From: Deltaproteobacteria bacterium
GTDB lineage: Bacteria; Desulfobacterota; DAOWNY01
Reading direction: 5' to 3'
DNA length: 6,943 nucleotides
Assembly (NCBI GenBank): GCA_030642325.1
Contig: DAOWNY010000098.1
Span: 1-6,943, forward strand
In this document: positions 1-4,599 of the stretch, in pieces
How positions within the stretch are numbered: the stretch's first letter is position 1
Layout of the letters: each line of letters opens with the position of its first letter
Notes under the pieces: generated by a model
What the model saw: the letters and a program-made list of their open reading frames with translations, nothing else
Told to the model about the DNA's origin: nothing
The model's database searches: none
Made by a program: the position numbers and the translations under genes

Positions 1-79
1 CAAAAGCAAGCAGTTCGATCAAGTCTTTTCCTAATGTTTTGCTATCTGCCAAATTTACACCAGCTCGATACCCAGCCAT
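1..79 (-). CDS. Possible 5' end of an unidentified gene running off the left edge
   Basis: On the minus strand a frame stays open from just after a TAA at 119-121 to the window edge. The first ATG is at 77-79 and gives 26 codons starting MAGYRAGVNLADSK and ending GKDLIELLAF. A TTG at 89-91 is an alternative start. The composition looks protein-like (hydrophobic and charged residues in a helix-like pattern), but I recognise no family. No good ribosome binding site precedes the ATG; a GCAGGG lies directly against it. The same bases are also open for about 39 codons in a plus-strand frame, so chance is possible. The frame just upstream of the start runs through the left arm of the inverted repeat at 98-122, so the repeat may have landed at this gene's 5' end. 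Confidence 0.2.
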   Translation of the reverse strand, partial: MAGYRAGVNLADSKTLGKDLIELLAF

Positions 80-116
80 CCCTGCGACCAAGGCTCTAAA
101 TATTTCGACCTTGTGC

Positions 117-130
117 GGTTAGGTGTTAGC
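117..130 (+). repeat. Two heptamer units (NNTTAGS) in the left arm
   Basis: GGTTAGG (117-123) and TGTTAGC (124-130) are adjacent 7-base units that match the repeat consensus seen at 197-224 and, on the other strand, at 312-339. The first unit is shared with the left inverted arm. Confidence 0.4.
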
Positions 131-196
131 TTTTGCATAAAACCATTCAACATCCGCTTGATCTCGCTACATTTGCCGATCTAATTCCAACCTTAA

Positions 197-224
197 GTTG
201 AGCGATCAGCTATCAGCGTTTAGC
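197..224 (+). repeat. Four tandem heptamers, consensus NNTNAGC
   Basis: Four consecutive 7-base units, in phase at 197, 204, 211 and 218, all end in AGC with T at position 3; two examples are TATCAGC and GTTTAGC. The fixed third, fifth, sixth and seventh bases with free positions between them are typical of degenerate heptanucleotide intergenic repeats. Its orientation is opposite to the array at 312-339, so the two can pair. Confidence 0.55.
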
Positions 225-311
225 TTTGAAAAACCGAGGTATTACGGCAGCTTGGAATAAACACCCAAGGGGTAAAAATTTGTAATAGCAAAACATCATG
301 TGATAATTTTG

Positions 312-339
312 GCTAATAGCTAACTGCTAAAGGCTAACC
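312..339 (-). repeat. Four tandem heptamers, consensus GCTAANN on the plus strand
   Basis: Units start at 312, 319, 326 and 333. Each begins with GCTAA followed by two variable bases, for example GCTAATA and GCTAACT. The reverse complement NNTTAGC matches the units at 117-130 and 197-224. The last unit overlaps the right inverted arm (334-357), so the heptamer array and the terminal repeat form one structure. Confidence 0.65.
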
Positions 340-346
340 GCACAGC

Positions 347-376
347 TTGAAATATTTTGGTTCGAGGAATTATATG
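347..376 (+). promoter_or_regulatory. Possible sigma70-type promoter for the small gene at 456
   Basis: TTGAAA at 347-352 matches five of six bases of the -35 consensus. It is followed after 18 bases by TATATG at 371-376 (four of six to the -10), or after 17 bases by the poorer TTATAT. The -35 hexamer sits inside the right arm of the fold-back element, so the repeat could supply part of the promoter. The leader to the TTG start would be about 70 bases. This is AT-rich intergenic DNA in which such matches arise by chance. Confidence 0.25.
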
Positions 377-438
377 ACTTTGTGCCGGCGGGATGAACGA
401 ATATGGGGGTAACCTCTAATTAACATCATAATGTCTTT

Positions 439-445
439 AAGGGGG
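439..445 (+). promoter_or_regulatory. Ribosome binding site supporting the TTG start at 456
   Basis: AAGGGGG lies 10 bases upstream of TTG 456-458. A TAA at 438-440 closes the frame upstream and no ATG occurs in frame until residue 63, so this purine-rich site decides the start. The spacing is slightly long and the site lacks the ideal AGGAGG core. Confidence 0.5.
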
Positions 446-455
446 ATTTAATAAT

Positions 456-713
456 TTGATTATAACTACCGGAGACGGAAAGTCCTTTGATACTGAAAAA
501 AATTTGAGCGCTCCCGAGCGTCATGTGCTCCAGAAATTGTTTGCCTGGGAATTCGCAGCAGACAGCCTGGAACAATTCAGAGAAAAAAAAGATGATGCCC
601 TGAAAAAGGGTTGGAATAATTCGGGGCCTATTAATGAGAGTATGGCTTTAGGCACTATCATTAAAGACATGGAAAAAAAAGTAGCTGCCCGGTTAGGCGA
701 AAAAATTTTATGA
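456..713 (+). CDS. Small hypothetical protein, 85 aa
   Basis: I do not recognise a family. The product is hydrophilic and mostly helical in appearance. It has a short N-terminal strand-like stretch (IITTGDGKSF), then a segment at about residues 20-50 with an aromatic patch (LFAWEF) followed by a charged run (EQFREKKDDALKKG), then a C-terminal amphipathic helix from about residue 62 ending in KKVAARLGEKIL. There is no signal peptide, membrane segment or cysteine, so a soluble cytoplasmic protein is likely. Translation starts at TTG with an AAGGGGG ribosome binding site. The ordered hydrophobic/charged pattern, the ribosome binding site and the absence of a competing frame argue that it is a real gene. 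It stands alone, convergent with the flavoprotein gene, and the context gives no hint of its role. Confidence 0.65.
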   Translation: MIITTGDGKSFDTEKNLSAPERHVLQKLFAWEFAADSLEQFREKKDDALKKGWNNSGPINESMALGTIIKDMEKKVAARLGEKIL

Positions 714-872
714 AGAATTCTTATCAGCCAGTTACCTGGTGAATGTAAAAAAACGGTATCAGTTCACGGGGATCAGGTGTCGGCAGAGGTTTCTAAGCCA
801 AGCTTCAGCATACCGGAAACCAAAGGGAAGGCCATTGTTTTTTCGTAGTTACCAAAAAAACATCTTATTTTT

Positions 873-2117
873 TTAAACTGCCTTAGCTGCTGAACGTCCT
901 GCAAGCCAACCGGTTGAGAATGCAGCCTGAAGATTGTATCCTCCGGTGTCGGCGTGAATGTCAAGAAGTTCTCCTGCGATGAAGAGACCTGTTGTCAGAC
1001 GGGATTCCATGGTCCTGGGATCGATTTCTCGTGTATCCACACCGCCGGCGGTTACAATTGCTTCGGCCAACGGACGGTGTCCGGTCACTTCCAGTCGAAA
1101 ATCCTTGAGCCATCGTAGCAAATTTTTGCGTTCTTTCGCTGAGATTCGGCTGACCTGACAGTCGGGAGAGATTTTTGTGAGGCTCAGACAGACAGGTATC
1201 ATCTCGCGCGGCAGCAATCCCCGTAAAAAACTGCCGACCTGCTCCATGCCCCGTGATGCGATGTCGCGGAGGAGTCGTGCATCGAGTTTTTTTTCGTCAA
1301 GTGCAGGTTTGAGATCAATGGAAAGCACTACTTTTTGCCCGTTTCGCATGGCATCAACGGCTTCGCCGCTAAGAGCGAGGATAACGGGACCGGTGACACC
1401 AAAATCCGTGAATATCATCTCTCCGAATGCTTCCTTGCGCTTTTTGCTGTTGACATAAATACTTACATTAATATTGCGCAGATTGAGTCCGGCCATTTTT
1501 CCCGCTGCATCACCTGATGTTTCCAGGGGTACGAGAGCTGGCCGTATGGGCGAAACATTATGGCCGGCGGATATTGCCAACCGGTATCCGTCACCCGTTG
1601 ATCCTGTTAACGGATATGAGGCTCCACCCGTCGCTAGAATAACGGCATCACAGGGGATTTTTTTTCCGCGGGAAACGACACCTGTGATACGTTCATTGCT
1701 GATGGTCAGTTTCTCAACTTTCGAAGACAGCCTGACCTGTGCTCCGTAATGTTTAAGCCATTGCAGAAGAACCGTCAGGACATCCGGGGCCTTGCCGCTT
1801 GCGGGGAAAACACGTCCGCCTCTTTCCATCACCAGTTCCAATCCAAGCTCTTTAAAGAAATCCATCAGGTCGGGAGCGAAAAAACGCCAGAATGCCTGGC
1901 GAAGGAAACTACCTGTTTTGCCGAAATGGGCAATGAAATCGGATAGTTCTGCAATGTTAGTGATATTACATCGGCCTTTTCCTGTAATGCAGAGCTTTTG
2001 GGCGGGGTGTTTCATTTTTTCGAGAAGGAGCGTATCGGCTTTGGTTTTTGCAGCTTGCCCGGCCGCCATCAGTCCGGCGACTCCGCCGCCAATTACAACT
2101 ATTTTTTGTGCAGTCAT
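873..2117 (-). CDS. HI0933/YhiN/BaiN-type NAD(P)/FAD-dependent oxidoreductase, 414 aa
   Basis: This is a flavoprotein of the HI0933-like family, which also covers 'aminoacetone oxidase family' and BaiN annotations. An N-terminal Rossmann fold has the dinucleotide motif GGGVAG at residues 10-15 and an acidic residue at strand end (E33) that would contact the FAD ribose. The family signature GKGRCNITN follows at 46-54, then GGRVFP at 100-105, ATGG at 162-165 and STGDGY at 173-178. The C-terminal FAD-closing region has AGEL at 381-384 and GGYNLQ at 392-397. Its length matches the family's usual 390-420 residues and nothing appears broken. The start at MTAQ directly precedes the first Rossmann strand, although the ribosome binding site is weak. 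It is probably cytosolic and transcribed alone. The physiological substrate is unknown; BaiN homologues have been linked to bile acid reduction, but that should not be carried over here. Confidence 0.93.
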   Translation of the reverse strand: MTAQKIVVIGGGVAGLMAAGQAAKTKADTLLLEKMKHPAQKLCITGKGRCNITNIAELSDFIAHFGKTGSFLRQAFWRFFAPDLMDFFKELGLELVMERGGRVFPASGKAPDVLTVLLQWLKHYGAQVRLSSKVEKLTISNERITGVVSRGKKIPCDAVILATGGASYPLTGSTGDGYRLAISAGHNVSPIRPALVPLETSGDAAGKMAGLNLRNINVSIYVNSKKRKEAFGEMIFTDFGVTGPVILALSGEAVDAMRNGQKVVLSIDLKPALDEKKLDARLLRDIASRGMEQVGSFLRGLLPREMIPVCLSLTKISPDCQVSRISAKERKNLLRWLKDFRLEVTGHRPLAEAIVTAGGVDTREIDPRTMESRLTTGLFIAGELLDIHADTGGYNLQAAFSTGWLAGRSAAKAV

Positions 2118-2449
2118 CAGTTTAATGTTGTATTTACCGGGATCAGTTGAAAGTAACGTCAGGGGAAATTATCACGATCACCCAACAAAAATTTGTCGGA
2201 CCTGCGCTTTTTACTTTTTTTTACTCTGAATTGATGTGTCAAAAAAAGTGCAGGTTTGATCCCAGTATACAACATAAACCAGTTTTTTGCTATTGTGTCT
2301 TCAAGACGGGCATCAATCGTATGCGGAGTGCACAAGACAGCCATTAAAAAAATTAGTGATGATTACGGCGGAAAGCCCTCGGGGAAAACGGGATGAGAGT
2401 ATTTAAAAATATGGACATTGGCGAATTCCGGGGCACTATACCATTGGTT
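2118..2449. other. Non-coding interval between the flavoprotein gene and the signalling operon
   Basis: These 332 bases separate the end of the signalling operon (stop at 2450) from the flavoprotein start (2117), both on the minus strand. They should therefore hold the operon's 3' end and the flavoprotein promoter. I see the 13-bp inverted repeat at 2200-2255 and a minus-strand TATACT (2264-2269) that could be a -10 box but has no convincing -35. A 61-codon open frame on the minus strand (2159-2344) has no ribosome binding site and no family resemblance. No canonical GC stem followed by a T-run is visible just after 2450. Confidence 0.6.
2200..2255. repeat. 13-bp inverted repeat with a 30-base AT-rich loop
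   Basis: ACCTGCGCTTTTT at 2200-2212 pairs with AAAAAGTGCAGGT at 2243-2255. Pairing is complete on the plus-strand RNA if one G-U pair is allowed; on the minus strand that position is an A-C mismatch. The loop contains a T-run and an A-run that could extend pairing. The arms could be a regulatory protein site, an inefficient terminator or part of the flavoprotein leader. The GC-rich half of the stem is not followed by a U-tract on either strand, which argues against a simple intrinsic terminator. Confidence 0.4.
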
Positions 2450-3383
2450 TTATGTGTGAAGCAGAACAGGGCCGCCCACTACCCGATTCCGCCCTTCTTT
2501 TTTGGCCTGATAAAGATATTTGTCCGCTGTAAAGATCATTTCTTCGAGTGAAATTTTATTATTTATGACAGTATCATCAAGGCAGACTACCCCGAAACTG
2601 GCGGTAATGGATATTTTTTCTTCAGCATCAATCAATTTTTCAGCAAACAGCGCTCCGAAGTCTTTCAGTAACGGTTAAGGCGCCGTCAAGGGGCGTTTCG
2701 GGAAGTACAACTATAAATTCCTCCCCCCCGTAACGCGTTAACCAGTCAAGATCAGTTCTGATTGATTCGGATATGGTTTGAACAAAGGATTTTAAAACTT
2801 CATCGCCCGCCTGATGTCCGTATGTATCGTTGACCTGCTTAAAGTGATCCAGATCACATAGAGCAAGGGAGAGAGGACGTTTATATCTTCCGGAATTTTT
2901 AAGCTCGCGGAGTAAACGTTCCGTCATGTAGCTACGGTTGTAGCATCCGGTAAGGGGGTCGGTGATGGACAGTATTTTTATTTTTTTGGCTATCTCCCGT
3001 TCCCCTACAATTAATTGATATTGTTTGACTCCGTCAGAGAGGGCCTTGGATAGTATATCCGGCTTACAGGGTTTGGTCAAAAATCGAAAAATATTTCCAC
3101 GGTTAACCGCATCAATGGCTACTGTCAGATCGGCATGACCGGTAAGCATTATGCGTACGCTGTCAGGGGAAACCATATGTACCCGGGAAAGGAATTGAAT
3201 GCCGTCCATAGCAGGCATCCTAAGGTCGGAGACGACTACCGCGAATGGACCCTTGGTGGCAATTGCGGCAATCCCTTCTTTTGCTTCCAGGGCGGTTTCG
3301 ATCTGAAAATATTTCCTCAACTGTCGCTTATATCCATCCAATATGTTAGGATCGTCATCTACAAAAAGAATTTTATCATTCAT
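2450..3383 (-). pseudogene. REC-GGDEF response regulator (diguanylate cyclase), frameshifted
   Basis: The start is ATG 3381-3383, preceded by an ideal ribosome binding site and overlapping the upstream gene's stop by 8 bases; longer upstream starts in this frame lie inside that gene and are not credible. Residues 1-120 form a receiver domain with acidic cluster D9-D11, phosphoacceptor D53, T81 and K104. A short helical linker leads to a GGDEF domain from about residue 138: DPLTGCYNR at 142-150, DLDHFKQVND at 177-186 and the active-site loop GGEEF at 219-223. The frame then meets TGA at 2640-2642 after residue 247. The missing end of the domain (EKISITASFGVV, then ADKYLYQAKKEGRNRVV) continues in the next frame from 2635 to the TAA at 2450-2452. 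Removing one T from the TTT at 2645-2647 restores a 310-aa protein reading SAVAEKLIDAEE across the join. The I-site arginine is absent (T210 in place of R of RxxD). If intact, it would make cyclic di-GMP when phosphorylated by the neighbouring kinase. Confidence 0.9.
2640..2647 (-). other. One-base frameshift site in the GGDEF domain
   Basis: On the minus strand the reading GCT GTT TGC TGA stops at 2640-2642. Skipping one T of the TTT (2645-2647) gives GCT GTT GCT GAA AAA TTG, which joins smoothly to the rest of a standard GGDEF domain. The run is only three bases long and no recoding signal like the CTT-TGA of prfB is present, so mutation or sequence error is more likely than programmed frameshifting. 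Confidence 0.85.
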
Positions 3384-4599
3384 CGACACCTCCTTTCTGC
3401 GAAATACTCCGACTGGTTGCTGTCCATGTGGTAAGATGGTCAGCCAAGTTAAGCTCGGACAAATATTCATAGTCAAGCAGGGAGCTTCCGCTTTCATCGT
3501 CCGGGGATTGATTATCGTAGGCAAGGGCGTTTGCGACATGCACCGCCGTCAATGGACTGAACTGTTTTTCCGTAAGTTTACCGGGGCAATGGTGAAAGGC
3601 AATCACTTCTATAATGGGAACCGGCAAACCCCATATCCCCATTAGATATGCCCCTACTTCCGAATGGGTTACATCAAATATTTCGCGTTCACCCTCAAAA
3701 AAAGAGATTTTCTCTTTTTTTGAACGGGTAATGAGTTCACAATATTTTTCCGGAAAGTGATCGGCAAGCACCAGTTTCCCGCAATCGTGCAGCAGACCCG
3801 CCATAAATGATTGATCGCTGATATCCTGTTTTTGGCCCTCTCCCCCTTGTTCAGAGATTTTTTTTGCTATTGTTCCTACTAACATATTGTGGCTCCAAAG
3901 CTCTTCCAGAAAGGATTTGTCAACCTTCTTCAGGTCAAACTGGGAAAAAATCTGAAAGGAGAGAACCAGGGTCTTGATGGTCTCAATACCCAGAAAGGTG
4001 GTTGCGTCGGCCGGGCTGGATATTTTTTTTCGAAGGCCAAAAAAAGCGGAATTGGATAATTGGAGAATTTTTGCCGTCATCCCGGTATCCTTTTCTATGA
4101 TTTTGCCGACTTCCCGGGTAGATGCATCCTCAGAGCGTAATATTTCCATGATTTCAGAATAGACGGAGGGTATACTGGGGAGCGAATCCATTTTTGAGAC
4201 CATCTGTTTCAAAGAATTATCCGCCAGGAGATCATAAAGTGCAAAAGTACGAGCTATTGTAGATTTCAACATCTCGGAATCACACGGCTTGGCAAGAGAC
4301 TGGTGGGATACCTGTGCCGACTTCATCCTTAGCTTCTCGGCCAAGTCCCCCGAAAAAATTATCCGCGTAATCTGCGGGTATAGTCTCTTTATCTCGGATA
4401 ACAGTTGAATTCCATCCATTGCCGGCATTCGCATATCGGTGACAACCATATCAAAGGGAGATCTACCCAAAATTTTCAGCGCATCCGGTCCGCTATCGGC
4501 AAACGCCATATCCCATTCATGGCGCATCGGGCGGAGCATCCTTTTCAGTCCCTGCAATAAATTGGCTTCATCATCCACAAAGAGAATTTGTTTTTTCAT
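3376..4599 (-). CDS. REC-HDOD response regulator, 407 aa
   Basis: Residues 1-122 are a receiver domain: acidic D9, D10 and E11, phosphoacceptor D55 in VVTDMRMP, S83 in the IIFSGD strand and K104 in LAKPC. A linker leads to an HDOD domain at about 138-340, beginning LPSIPSVYSEIMEIL and containing LSNSAFFGL (181-189), GLLHDCGKLVL (268-278), HSEVGAYLMGIWGLP (312-326) and a paired H336-H337. HDOD proteins belong to the HD superfamily and are mostly regulatory, with few proven enzymatic activities. This copy still carries H237, H271-D272, H312 and H336/H337 at the places where HD hydrolases bind metal. There is no DNA-binding domain, so output is likely through protein contacts or an unproven hydrolase activity. 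The start ATG overlaps the kinase gene by 29 bases, with a GAAGG-type ribosome binding site close to it. The cognate kinase is almost certainly the gene just upstream. Confidence 0.92.
   Translation of the reverse strand: MKKQILFVDDEANLLQGLKRMLRPMRHEWDMAFADSGPDALKILGRSPFDMVVTDMRMPAMDGIQLLSEIKRLYPQITRIIFSGDLAEKLRMKSAQVSHQSLAKPCDSEMLKSTIARTFALYDLLADNSLKQMVSKMDSLPSIPSVYSEIMEILRSEDASTREVGKIIEKDTGMTAKILQLSNSAFFGLRKKISSPADATTFLGIETIKTLVLSFQIFSQFDLKKVDKSFLEELWSHNMLVGTIAKKISEQGGEGQKQDISDQSFMAGLLHDCGKLVLADHFPEKYCELITRSKKEKISFFEGEREIFDVTHSEVGAYLMGIWGLPVPIIEVIAFHHCPGKLTEKQFSPLTAVHVANALAYDNQSPDDESGSSLLDYEYLSELNLADHLTTWTATSRSISQKGGVDE
3387..3396 (-). promoter_or_regulatory. Strong ribosome binding site of the REC-GGDEF gene
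   Basis: AAAGGAGGTG on the minus strand, with the AGGAGG core at 3389-3394 and 5 bases between it and ATG 3381-3383, is nearly a perfect anti-16S match. It fixes the start at MNDKILFVDDD and lies inside the last codons of the REC-HDOD gene. Confidence 0.85.

Larger units (their letters stand above)
98..357. repeat. Fold-back element with imperfect inverted ends (arms 98-122 and 334-357)
   Basis: The left arm at 98-122 contains AAATATTTC, five bases, then TGTGCGGTTAG. The reverse complement of 334-357 contains the same AAATATTTC and TGTGCGGTTAG separated by four bases, so 20 of about 25 positions match exactly. The interior of about 210 bases has no convincing open frame but carries heptamer clusters in opposite orientations, which would let much of the element fold on itself. 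The size and lack of coding content resemble a miniature inverted-repeat element or a REP/BIME-like intergenic repeat. I see no clear target-site duplication outside the arms, so mobility is inference only. A separate 12-bp inverted match (ATGTTTTGCTAT at 34-45 against 285-296) lies partly outside the arms and may be chance. Confidence 0.5.

Noticed and set aside
98..357. CRISPR array
   Set aside because: The repeats are 7 bases, degenerate and without spacers of uniform length, and no cas genes are present.
788..821. GGTTTC/GAAACC inverted match in the convergent intergenic region
   Set aside because: A six-base stem with a 22-base loop and no T-run is expected by chance.
854..874. A7/T7 inverted pair around CATCTTA as a bidirectional terminator between the convergent genes
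   Set aside because: The stem would be A-T only with no GC core, and it overlaps the flavoprotein stop codon. That is too weak to call a terminator from sequence alone.
773..964. A 63-codon minus-strand frame overlapping the end of the flavoprotein gene, including a phrase MAFPLVSGMLKLGLETSADT
   Set aside because: It overlaps the flavoprotein's conserved C-terminus in another frame, has no ribosome binding site at either candidate start, and stops after 20 residues past the internal ATG. It matches no family I can name with confidence.
1177..1749. Several plus-strand open frames of 60-145 codons opposite the flavoprotein gene
   Set aside because: They are antisense shadows of a clear conserved gene and have serine/arginine-rich, non-protein-like composition.
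2159..2344. A 61-codon minus-strand open frame upstream of the flavoprotein gene
   Set aside because: It has no ribosome binding site, its composition is irregular, it contains the inverted repeat at 2200-2255, and it resembles no family.
2640..2650. Programmed +1 frameshifting to make the full GGDEF protein
   Set aside because: There is no slippery sequence of the prfB type, no internal ribosome-like site at the right spacing, and re-pairing of the tRNAs in the new frame would be poor. Mutation or sequence error is simpler.
3384..3539. A 52-residue N-terminal extension of the REC-GGDEF protein starting at 3539
   Set aside because: The extension lies in another frame of the REC-HDOD gene. 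The ideal AGGAGG site and the usual receiver start MNDKILFVDDD fix the start at 3383.
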